Of a stretch of 64,000 bases of DNA, positions 44,116 to 51,974 are shown piece after piece. The translations under genes were made by a program, and so were the position numbers. Source of the DNA: VFJJ01 sp031362415 (GTDB lineage: Bacteria; Actinomycetota; Acidimicrobiia; IMCC26256; VFJJ01); contig JANLSK010000040.1 of the NCBI GenBank assembly GCA_031362415.1, positions 29,491 through 93,490 of the forward strand, given 5' to 3'. Below the pieces are notes generated by a model. It did not search any database and was not told where the DNA came from. It saw nothing but the letters and a program-made list of their open reading frames with translations. Within the stretch, counting starts at the first letter, position 1; every line of letters starts with the position of its first letter.

Positions 44116-44855
44116 ATGGCGCAGAAACCGACGGTGCGGTGGAACGAAGGCGCGGAGCGGTGGATGGCCTGGGGTCCGCTTTCCTGACGGCTCGCGCCCG
44201 CAAGGTCGAACGAGTCTCCAAGAGGGACGCCCAGAAGGATCTCGACGATCTCATAGCGCTCCGAGCCACCGGCGCCACGGTCGAGCCCCGCCACGAGCGA
44301 CTCGCGACCTTCGAGCAGGTCATCGACGGCTGGCTCGACGCCGGCTGTCCGAGCGTCTCATCGACGAGTCGAACCCGTCACGCCCGGGAGAAGTCACCGA
44401 GCACGATCGCCAACGCCCGCACGCTGCTCGACGTGCACGTCCGAGCGACGATCGGCGGCCTCCGGGTCGACCGCACCACAACGACGCGCCTCGAGCAGCT
44501 CTTCCAGAAGATGGCCGCGTCAGGCCTGTCAACGAGCACCGTCGACCGCACCTGGCTCTACGTCAATCACACCTGCCAGCACGCCGTCCGCCAGCGTCTC
44601 ACCAAAACGAACCCGGCCGCGACGGTGCTGCTGCCCGTCGCCCGTCCGGCCAAGCCGCGCAAATCGCTGACCATCGTCCAGGCGCAAGCACTCCTGACCC
44701 GAGGCATCCCGGCATCGTCGACGCCGGCAATGTGGATCACCGGCCTCATGTGCGGCCTCCGACCGGGCGAGCTTGCCGGCCTCCGATGGCCCTTCGTCGA
44801 CATCGACTCTGCCGAACCCTCGATCACCGTCGCCGAACGTGCCCAAGAGCTCGCC
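44116..44855 (+). pseudogene. Tyrosine-recombinase integrase remnant
   Basis: Decayed phage/ICE-type integrase next to tRNA-Ala. It starts MAQKPTVRWNEGAERWMAW, but the frame is lost at GGGG (44171-44174); VRFPDGSR continues in the next frame. The frame is lost again at CCC (44197-44199), after which ARKVERVSKRDAQKDLDDL runs on. Removing one G and one C restores a continuous reading. The core-binding SAM-like domain (TFEQVIDGWLDAG to NHTCQHAVRQRL) and the first catalytic Arg box GLMCGLRPGELAGLRW are present. Homology stops at SITVAERAQ, and the HxxR and Tyr boxes are missing. From 44856 the DNA belongs to another gene on the other strand. Confidence 0.85.
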
Positions 44856-45020
44856 CACACCCATCCGCTCGGCCAAGGCACGCTGGCTGAGACCAGCACC
44901 GGTGCGCAGGTCATAGATGAGCTGCCCGAGCGCGAGATCCTGCTCCACACCGGCACGAACCTCCGGGGCAGGCTCGCCACGACTCCTCTTGACATCGTCC
45001 CAGCGTGAGTAGTTGGCCAT
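44856..45020 (-). pseudogene. Truncated XRE-family antitoxin-like regulator
   Basis: The N-terminal 55 residues of a HigA/XRE-type regulator: MANYSRWDDVKRSRGEPA, then LGQLIYDLRTGAGLSQRALAERMGV, cut here to GAGLSQRALAERMGV, where the helix-turn-helix breaks off. The continuing open frame is antisense to the integrase and has no regulator character. The family usually continues with TQPxISRLE and pairs with a RelE-like toxin, which is not recognisable upstream. It abuts the integrase remnant with no gap. Confidence 0.7.
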
Positions 45021-45414
45021 CGTCATCAATCCGTCGACGGGAAACGGACCGTAAACCGCCTCTGCGGCCCTGCATGGCTCGGGCGACAGCAGGGAGCTCG
45101 ACGTTGGCCGCGGCGTGCATCATCGGACAGACGCGATCATCGCATAAACACGATCATGGGCCAGTTGGCGGCTTTCCCAGGCCTCCAGAGCGGGACGGCC
45201 GCATTGACCAAGCTCCGGACGTCGGTCGTGACCCAACGAGAGACAACGCCGCAACGTCTCCGGCTCTGGGCGAGGGCCGGGCGGCCCAGACGTCCCCGGC
45301 GATTCTGGCCCAGCTTCAACGGTTCGAGGCGACCGCCTCCAGACATGGCTTCGTCGACGACGGCGGCCCAACGACGGGTGGACGCCTCCACTGACATCAA
45401 GATAGGTTGATACA
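45021..45414. other. 394-bp stretch without a convincing gene
   Basis: Open frames exist on both strands (for example minus 45415-45137, beginning MYQPILMSVEASTRRW), but none resembles a protein I know and none has a good start site. Given the damaged genes on both sides this is probably eroded mobile or toxin-antitoxin DNA. TAGGTT at 45403-45408 lies 7 bases ahead of the ATG at 45415 and could give a leaderless transcript of the toxin-like gene. Confidence 0.5.
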
Positions 45415-45635
45415 ATGGACCCGGTGATCCTGGCCAGTGCCCGCAGACACGGGGTCACCGACGACGACATGCTGCACGCCTACCGCAACCCAGTCCGAGT
45501 CTTGAACGCGGTGACCTGACCATGCTCGTGGGAGCCGACAGCTCGGGGCGCCTCCTCGAGGTCGGCGTCGCGACGGGTGAAGGCATCGACTTCGTCGTCC
45601 ACGCCATGCCGGCACGACCCAAGTTCCTGAGGTGA
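45415..45635 (+). pseudogene. Frameshifted toxin-like small gene
   Basis: Reading from ATG 45415 gives MDPVILASARRHGVTDDDM, LHAYRNPVRVL, then stop after NAVT. One missing base at 45503/45504 explains the break: adding a C gives VFERGDLTMLVGADSSGRLL in the next frame, continuing EVGVATGEGIDFVVHAMPARPKFLR to a stop at 45633. The repaired product would have 73 residues. Small actinobacterial proteins with HGVxDxDxLHAYRxP and VHAMPARPKFL ends occur next to a partner like the following gene and are viewed as toxin-antitoxin-type pairs. The toxin role here is inferred from that layout. Confidence 0.75.
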
Positions 45636-45640
45636 TCGCC

Positions 45641-45913
45641 ATGCCCCGATCCATCCAAGAGATCCTCGACCACGCCGACGAGCTCGCAACACAGTTCGAG
45701 CGCTACGAACCCACGACCGAGGACGATCAGCCCGTCGAGGAGTACCTGCTGCAGCGCGCCGTCCTCGCTCGCGCTCGCAGCGAACGCCAGATCGTCGAGG
45801 CCGTCGAGGCCGCGCGCGCGGCCGGCATCTCGTGGAAACGCATCGGCACGCTCCTGGGCACCTCCACGCAGGCAGCCCACCAGCGCTACGGCGTCCTGAC
45901 GCAACCTTCCTAA
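45641..45913 (+). CDS. Antitoxin-like small helical protein
   Basis: 90 residues beginning MPRSIQEILDHADELATQFERYEPT, shortened here to PRSIQEILDHADELA. The N-terminal half is acidic and helical and probably binds the partner. The C-terminal half has a helix-turn-helix-like segment GISWKRIGTLLGTSTQAAHQRYG resembling the sigma-region-4-type HTH. It starts 5 bp after the frameshifted toxin-like gene. Intact, so the surviving half of the pair. GTG at 45632 would add three residues. Confidence 0.75.
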   Translation: MPRSIQEILDHADELATQFERYEPTTEDDQPVEEYLLQRAVLARARSERQIVEAVEAARAAGISWKRIGTLLGTSTQAAHQRYGVLTQPS

Positions 45914-46123
45914 CTCGCCCAACGTCGAGGCGGAGCAACGATCACACCGACCGCGAGCTGTCCCTGCACAAGTATGAGGCGGATCGCCATGTGTAGGGGC
46001 GGCCGCCGAGCGAGCAGTGGGGAGTTATCGGCTCGCCGTGTGGGTCGACCCGATCGCCAGGACTGGGCGGTGCCTCGTCGAGCTACGGGTTGACGGCGGT
46101 ACGTCTCCCGTTCCGGGCCCCCC

Positions 46124-46780
46124 TTATGTGCGTACGCGACCGGTCTCGTAGGCCCAGATGGCGATCTCGACCCGGTTCCGTGCGCCGAGCTTGCTCATCA
46201 GGCTGGCGAGGTGGGTCTTGACGGTGCTCAGGCTGATGTAGAGCTCGTCGGCAATTTCCACGTTGGTGAGACCCCGGGCGACCGTCACGAGCACCTCTTC
46301 TTCGCGAACGGTCAGCGGGGTGACGGGCTCGGCCCGCGACGTTCCCGACGGCGGTTTCGAGAACGTGGCGAGGAGTCTGGCGGTCACGCTCGGCGCGATG
46401 AGCGCATCGCCTCGGGCTGCTGCCTGCATGGCTTGCACGAGCAGTTCGGGACCGGCGTCTTTGAGGAGGAACCCACGCGCGCCCGCCTTGAGGGCTCCGT
46501 ACACGTACTCATCGAGATCAAACGTCGTGATCACCACGACCGCAAGCGGGTCGGCAACCTCGGGTCCGGCGAGTTGCCGAGTGGCTTCGATGCCGTCGAG
46601 GTCAGGCATGCGGATGTCGAAGAGACACACATCGGGTCGCAACCGGCTTGCGAGGGCGACCGCATCGCTCCCGTTGGCAGCCTCGCCAACGACGTCGATA
46701 TCGGGATGGGCGTTGAGGATCATCCGGAGCCCGGTCCGAATGATCTCCTGATCGTCGGCGACAACGACTCTGATCGTCAT
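46124..46780 (-). CDS. NarL/LuxR-family response regulator
   Basis: Receiver domain residues 3-118 with acidic D9/D10, phospho-acceptor D55 (LFDIRMPD), T84 region VVITTFD and K106 (FLLKDAG). The LuxR-type helix-turn-helix is at about 152-210 (LTVREEEVLVTVARGLTNVEIADEL, shortened to GLTNVEIADEL, and STVKTHLASLMSKLG). 218 residues, normal. Its ATG overlaps the kinase stop as ATGA. A 210-bp gap with no recognisable feature separates it from the antitoxin-like gene. Confidence 0.95.
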   Translation of the reverse strand: MTIRVVVADDQEIIRTGLRMILNAHPDIDVVGEAANGSDAVALASRLRPDVCLFDIRMPDLDGIEATRQLAGPEVADPLAVVVITTFDLDEYVYGALKAGARGFLLKDAGPELLVQAMQAAARGDALIAPSVTARLLATFSKPPSGTSRAEPVTPLTVREEEVLVTVARGLTNVEIADELYISLSTVKTHLASLMSKLGARNRVEIAIWAYETGRVRT

Positions 46781-47925
46781 GAGCCGCTGGGGTTTCTGGG
46801 TAGCACGGCATGCACCGTCCAGCCTCTGACCCCGTCTGGTCCGGCCTCGAGCGTGCCGCCGACCAGCTTCGCTCGCTCGGCCATCCCGATCAATCCGAAT
46901 CCCGGCGCCGAACGGGGGTCGAAGGCGCCCGTGTCGCCGTCGTCGTCAACGGTGAGCCGCACACTCGATTCGTCACCGCGAACCGTGACCTGGATGCGGC
47001 TTGCGTGGCGTGCGTGCCGGACGGCGTTCGTGATCGACTCTTGGGCCAGTCGGTACAGCGCGGCATCGATCGACGGCCGGAGCCGCTCCAAGTCCCCGGA
47101 GAGCTCAACCTGCACGTGGGGCCGATCCCCGATGCTCGAGGTGAATCGCCCGATGTCGGCGACACCTCGCTGAGGGGCGAGATCGGGCTCTTCGCCTTCC
47201 CGAAGCACACCAACCATCGCTCGCATCTCCGCGAGCGCCCGCGAGGCCTCCTCCTCGATGACGACGAGCGCGTCGAGTGCCGCCGCGGGATCAGACCGCG
47301 CGACGACGCGACCGGCCTGAGCACGTATCACGATCGCCGAAACGTGGTGGGCGACCGTGTCATGGAGCTCACGGGCCAACTCCCCGCGTTCGAGCAGCTT
47401 GACTTGGTCTATCCCGCGGAGCCGGGCCTTGTCCTGGTAGCGGACCGCGGCGCCGATCGCTGCGGTGAACGGCACCACGAGAGCGCCGGCGATGAGGTCG
47501 CTGACGGGAATGGGGTCGAACGCGCTGAGCGCGACCGGGATGAGGACCACCGACATGCCGATAACGACCTCACGCCCAGCGCCCCAGCGAAGGAGCGCAT
47601 AGGGGAACAGGAGCACGAACACGGCGGTGCTCAGGCCCTCCCAGTAGACGCCGGCCACGAGTGATACGACGTCAACGATCGCGATCGTGCCCCACGCCAT
47701 CGTCACGGCCGCGAGCGGGTGGGTCCGTCGCCAGAGCAGCAAGGGCACGATCGCCACGAACACGGCGACCGAGGGGGCACGCCAAACGAGGTCATCGCGA
47801 ACGAGGCCCTCGACGATCGCAGTGGGCACCAACACGGCGACAAGCGCCCCGTCCCGCCATACACGCGCTGGCGCATCCGGCGCCCGAGGCTCGCTCCACA
47901 ACGAACGCAACACGTCTGAGATCAC
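46777..47925 (-). CDS. NarL-type sensor histidine kinase
   Basis: Four or five transmembrane helices (residues 27-165) without a large extracellular domain, then a HisKA_3 dimerisation domain with phospho-acceptor H188 in ARELHDTVAHHVSAI. A HATPase_c domain follows, with ITNAVRHA (N box) and GFGLIGMAERAKLVGG (G boxes). GTG at 47925 gives 382 residues; a frame to 48027 adds 34 polar residues that would reach toward the divergent MMPL gene. TACTCT just upstream of GTG resembles a -10, so a leaderless transcript is possible. Signal unknown. Opposed to the MMPL gene across about 130 bp. Confidence 0.92.
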   Translation of the reverse strand: MISDVLRSLWSEPRAPDAPARVWRDGALVAVLVPTAIVEGLVRDDLVWRAPSVAVFVAIVPLLLWRRTHPLAAVTMAWGTIAIVDVVSLVAGVYWEGLSTAVFVLLFPYALLRWGAGREVVIGMSVVLIPVALSAFDPIPVSDLIAGALVVPFTAAIGAAVRYQDKARLRGIDQVKLLERGELARELHDTVAHHVSAIVIRAQAGRVVARSDPAAALDALVVIEEEASRALAEMRAMVGVLREGEEPDLAPQRGVADIGRFTSSIGDRPHVQVELSGDLERLRPSIDAALYRLAQESITNAVRHARHASRIQVTVRGDESSVRLTVDDDGDTGAFDPRSAPGFGLIGMAERAKLVGGTLEAGPDGVRGWTVHAVLPRNPSGS

Positions 47926-48055
47926 ACGCCCAGAGTAGGGAACCCGGGCAGGTTGCGGATCGGCCGAAAGAACGAAACGCAGACCGCCCCTTCGGCCGAC
48001 CGGGAACAGCCGGTGGCCCGATGTCACCGCCGGTCAGTTCCGAGACGATGACCTC

Positions 48056-50542
48056 ATGAACGCTCCGACAACGACGACGAGATCAACACTGCCCCCCACG
48101 ACCCCCGCCGGCGGTGAGCCGGCGGGCAATCGGACCGCGCTTCTCGGCCGAATCGCCGGCTGGTGCTTCGACCACCGGCGCAAGGCGGTGGGCGTGTGGC
48201 TCGCTGCGCTCGTGCTGGTGTTCGGCGGCGCCGGCCTCGTCGGCTCGAATTTCAGCTCGTCCTCCTCCGTCCCCGACTCCGGCAGCGCCGCAGGCTTTGC
48301 GGTGCTCGACGAGTACTTCCCCGGTCTGGGCACGGGTGGACAGTCGGGAACCATCGTGTTCAGGGCGCGCCAGGGGTTCGACGAGCCTGAGGTGAGAGCA
48401 GCCATGGAAGCGCTGTTCGCGCTCGTCGACGCCGGGTTCCCCGATCCCGACGGCGTACCGCAGCATCCCGGTGCCACCGTCATCTCGCCCTACTCCGAGC
48501 AAGGGCGGGGCCAGATCGCCCGCACAGGCACGTCCGCCAACCAGGTCGCCTACGCGCAGGTCAACCTGTCGGCGGCCGTCGACGACATCGAATCCGGGCT
48601 CCTCGGTGAGGCCATCGGCGAGCATGCCCCCGCCATCGAGGGCCTCGAGGTACTCACCGGCGGGCAGTACCTCGCCGTGGTCGAGCCTCCACAGACGGAG
48701 TTGATCGGCCTGGCCTTCGCCATGCTGGTGCTGATCATCGCATTCGGGTCAGTGCTGGCGATGGGTCTCCCCATCGCCGTGGCGCTCGGCGGCGTCGGCG
48801 CCGGTATTGCCACGACCCTGCTACTGAGCCACATCTTCACCATTCCCGGCGAGACCACGCTCCTGGGAATGATGATCGGGCTCGGTGTCGGTATCGACTA
48901 CGCCCTGTTCATCGTCTCGCGCTACCGGGAAGGCCTGCGCGAGGGTCGCTCCCCCCGGGCGGCAACGGTCGCCGCCATGGAGTCAGCGGGGCGAGCGGTG
49001 GTCTTTGCCGGCACCACCGTGATGATCTCGATGCTCGGGCTCCTCCTCGTGGGCATCGGATGGATCGGAGGGATGGGTATCGGCGTGTCGGCCACCGTGC
49101 TGGCCACGATGCTCACGTCCACGACGCTCCTCCCGGCACTCCTCGGATTCGCGCGGGAGCGAGTCGAGCTCACACGCTGGCGGGGCCTCGTCGCCGCGGG
49201 CTTCATCGCGATAGCGCTCCTCGCGCTCGGGTTGGCAATGGCGCCGCTCGCGGCGATCGGCGGCGTGCTCGCCGTGGTCACGCTGCTCGCGAGCGTCGCC
49301 GTTCGGCCGCTGCGTCATCCGATCCCGCGGCGGGCGTCCAAGCCCACGCGAGCGACCTACGCGTACCGCTGGAGCCGCATCATCCAGCGCAGCCCTCTGC
49401 GGTGGCTGATTGGCGCAACTGCTCTGCTCCTCGTGTCGGCCGCACCGGTCACGAGCATCCGCCTCGGCTGGGCCGACGAGGGGAACTTCCCTGAGGACAC
49501 CACGACGCGGCAGGCCTACGACCTCCTGGCCCAGGGCTTCGGACCCGGGATCAATGGCCCGTTCGTGATCACCGTCGTGCCCGATGTCGATGACTCACCC
49601 GAGGACGTGCTGCGGCTCCACCGAGCGCTCGAACGGACTGCCGGCGTCGCTGCCGTCACGCCTCCCACCGCCGACAACCCGGAACGCCCCGGCGCGTACC
49701 TGATGAGCCTCGTGGCGACGAGCGCACCGCAGGATGAGGCGACGAGTGACCTCGTCCGCCACCTCCGCCGCGACGTCATCCCCGCCGCCGTGACGGGCAC
49801 CGAGCTCGACGTGCAGGTCACCGGCAGCGCCGCAACCAACATCGACATCACCGACTTCCTCGCCGACCGCATGCCCATCTTCTTCGGCGCAGTGCTGGCC
49901 CTTTCGTTCGTGCTGCTGATGACGGTGTTCCGTTCGCTGCTCGTGCCGCTCAAGGCCGTTCTCATGAACGTGCTGTCGATCGGGGCGGCCTATGGCATCG
50001 TCGTCGCCGTGTTCCAGTGGGGTTGGGCCGGCCAGGTGCTCGGCATCGAAGGCGGACCCATCAACCCGTTCATTCCGATGATGCTCTTCGCCATCGTGTT
50101 CGGGCTTTCCATGGACTACGAGGTCTTCATGCTCTCGCGTATCAGGGAGGAGTACCTCCGCACGGGTGACGCCACCACGTCCGTCGCCGACGGCCTGGCA
50201 TCCACCGCCCGGGTGATCACCGCCGCCGCTGCGATCATGGTCGTGGTCTTCGCCTCCTTCATGCTCGAAGACATCAGGGAGATCAAGCTCTTCGGCCTCG
50301 GACTCGCCGTCGCCGTTCTGCTCGACGCCACCCTCGTACGCATGGTGATCCTCCCAGCCACCATGGAGTTGCTCGGCGACCGCAACTGGTGGATCCCCCG
50401 GTGGCTCGACCGGCTCCTGCCCCACCTCGAGATTGAACGCTCAGGCGAGCCCCTGGAGCGGCCCGCCAGCGATCGACCTCACCCGGGAGTCGCGCCGGCG
50501 CCGGCACACGTCCCGGATCGTGAGCCCCAGCCCGTGGCGTAG
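48056..50542 (+). CDS. MMPL-family RND-like transporter
   Basis: 828 residues with the duplicated MMPL architecture: one helix at the N-terminus (RRKAVGVWLAALVLVFGGAG), an extracellular domain, then five helices including GMMIGLGVGIDYALFIVSRYREGLREG, cut here to GVGIDYALFIVSRYRE. A second half follows with FGLSMDYEVFMLSRIREEYL. The GxDYxxF and SMDYEVF motifs carry the proton-relay Asp-Tyr pairs. Such proteins export lipids or hydrophobic compounds. Ends in a Pro-rich tail. Divergent from the two-component system, which probably controls it. Confidence 0.92.
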   Translation: MNAPTTTTRSTLPPTTPAGGEPAGNRTALLGRIAGWCFDHRRKAVGVWLAALVLVFGGAGLVGSNFSSSSSVPDSGSAAGFAVLDEYFPGLGTGGQSGTIVFRARQGFDEPEVRAAMEALFALVDAGFPDPDGVPQHPGATVISPYSEQGRGQIARTGTSANQVAYAQVNLSAAVDDIESGLLGEAIGEHAPAIEGLEVLTGGQYLAVVEPPQTELIGLAFAMLVLIIAFGSVLAMGLPIAVALGGVGAGIATTLLLSHIFTIPGETTLLGMMIGLGVGIDYALFIVSRYREGLREGRSPRAATVAAMESAGRAVVFAGTTVMISMLGLLLVGIGWIGGMGIGVSATVLATMLTSTTLLPALLGFARERVELTRWRGLVAAGFIAIALLALGLAMAPLAAIGGVLAVVTLLASVAVRPLRHPIPRRASKPTRATYAYRWSRIIQRSPLRWLIGATALLLVSAAPVTSIRLGWADEGNFPEDTTTRQAYDLLAQGFGPGINGPFVITVVPDVDDSPEDVLRLHRALERTAGVAAVTPPTADNPERPGAYLMSLVATSAPQDEATSDLVRHLRRDVIPAAVTGTELDVQVTGSAATNIDITDFLADRMPIFFGAVLALSFVLLMTVFRSLLVPLKAVLMNVLSIGAAYGIVVAVFQWGWAGQVLGIEGGPINPFIPMMLFAIVFGLSMDYEVFMLSRIREEYLRTGDATTSVADGLASTARVITAAAAIMVVVFASFMLEDIREIKLFGLGLAVAVLLDATLVRMVILPATMELLGDRNWWIPRWLDRLLPHLEIERSGEPLERPASDRPHPGVAPAPAHVPDREPQPVA

Positions 50543-50606
50543 CCGCACGGGACCCACCGGGACCGCCTCCGTCGGCCCATGACGACACCACCTCGAGGAG
50601 CTGACC

Positions 50607-51242
50607 ATGCCCACGGCCTTGGCCGCCCATCCGATCCAGTTCGACGTCGACTTCCCCGACACCCCGCGTAACCGGCTCACGACCTTCTTCCGGTTGATCC
50701 TGGCCATCCCGATCCTGATCGTGCTCACCGCGCTCGATACGACGGGGTTCGATGTCGTCGAAGACAGCGGCGCATCCATGATGTGCATCGCCGCCGGGAT
50801 CCTGTTCATCCCACCGCTTCTGATGATCGTCGTCCGCCAGAAGTACCCCCGCTGGTGGTTCGACTTCAACGTTGCGTACATGGGACTGCACAACCGGGTC
50901 CTGGCCTATCTGCTGCTCCTCCGGGACGAGTACCCCTCGAGCGATGAGGAACAGGCGGTCCACCTCTGCCTGCGGTATCCCGACGTGCGCGCCGACCTGA
51001 ACCGGTGGATGCCGCTCGTGAAATGGTTCCTCGCCATTCCGCACTACGTCGTCCTGGTCGTCCTCGACGTCGGCGTGGTGTTGGTCACCATCGCCGCCTG
51101 GTTCGCCATCGTCTTCACGGGCCGCGCCCCTCAACGCCTCTTCAACTTCACTGTTGGTGCCATGCGCTGGCACAACCGAGTCATCGGGTATGCCTTCACC
51201 CTCGTCACCGACGCCTATCCTCCGTTCCGCCTCGGGGCCTGA
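50607..51242 (+). CDS. DUF4389 membrane protein
   Basis: 211 residues, two matching halves each with RxxTTFFRLILAIPIL-type helices (RNRLTTFFRLILAIPILIV; NRWMPLVKWFLAIPHYVVLV) and the WxFxFNVxYMGLHNRVLAY / FNFTVGAMRWHNRVIGYAF repeat typical of DUF4389. Four hydrophobic helices. GAGGAGCTGACC precedes ATG. It lies 64 bp after the MMPL gene, so probably one operon; function unknown. Confidence 0.88.
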   Translation: MPTALAAHPIQFDVDFPDTPRNRLTTFFRLILAIPILIVLTALDTTGFDVVEDSGASMMCIAAGILFIPPLLMIVVRQKYPRWWFDFNVAYMGLHNRVLAYLLLLRDEYPSSDEEQAVHLCLRYPDVRADLNRWMPLVKWFLAIPHYVVLVVLDVGVVLVTIAAWFAIVFTGRAPQRLFNFTVGAMRWHNRVIGYAFTLVTDAYPPFRLGA

Positions 51243-51326
51243 CCTGACATCTGGCGACGCAACGGGGCAGGCAGGCGCACCGCTCGGCGGAGTTTCACAG
51301 GCTTCCCTTGAGGTCCGACCGAGGCT

Positions 51327-51773
51327 TCAGCCGACGGACCACTCCAGGGCTGGGGGGTCGACCCGGGCGCAACGGGGTTCGCCCCGGCCGTCGGTGAGAG
51401 ACACCACGACGGTCAGTGGCCGCGAGCCGTTCTCGGCCGCGCGGACGAAGGTCGTGTCGATGCGATTCAGCATCAGCTTGGCCCGGCGGAACATCTCAAA
51501 GACGCCATCCGGGTTCAGGTTGCCCCACGTCAGGTACACGAAGCGCTCGCCTCGTTTGCCGTGCACGGCCCCGCCCCTGAAATCGAGACTTCCCTCGTCG
51601 CCGTCGTGCACGCGAACCTCGAGCTCCCAGCGCGCCGAGGCGGCATCTCCAGGCACGAGACCCTCGGGATCGCGCCCGACCTGCACACCAACGTGCACGT
51701 CGCCCAGCACGTCCCCTTCCGGGTTGCAGAACGAACGGCCAGGCAGATCCCGCCCCTCGATCACGATCTTCAT
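51327..51773 (-). CDS. DUF5990-family protein
   Basis: 148 residues starting MKIVIEGRDLPGRSF, with a beta-sandwich-like pattern and the segments DFRGGAVHGKRGERFVYLTWG and RRAKLMLNRI that recall actinobacterial DUF5990 proteins. No signal peptide or membrane helix. Convergent with the DUF4389 gene, divergent from the amidohydrolase across 201 bp; that gap holds a C10 run (51847-51856) and a TACTGT hexamer (51927) but no gene. Function unknown; the family name rests on recall of its opening motif. Confidence 0.65.
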   Translation of the reverse strand: MKIVIEGRDLPGRSFCNPEGDVLGDVHVGVQVGRDPEGLVPGDAASARWELEVRVHDGDEGSLDFRGGAVHGKRGERFVYLTWGNLNPDGVFEMFRRAKLMLNRIDTTFVRAAENGSRPLTVVVSLTDGRGEPRCARVDPPALEWSVG

Positions 51774-51974
51774 CGCTGCATCATCGCGTGATCACGCCGC
51801 GCCATCGGAACGCCCCGCGGCCGAGCGTCGCGGGGCCCCGAGCGTGCCCCCCCCCCGTGGGGAAGACCACTACCTGCGCGCCGGGCCCCGCATCGTCCTC
51901 GGTCGCCGCGTTGCGGCAGGCGGCGATACTGTCCGGCCGGCACCGATCGCCCAACGAGGCCGGAGGAATACGTC

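Noticed and set aside
45137..45415. Minus-strand open frame starting MYQPILMSVEAS
   Set aside because: No family resemblance, no ribosome-binding site, and it lies opposite eroded island DNA; kept only as part of the unassigned stretch.
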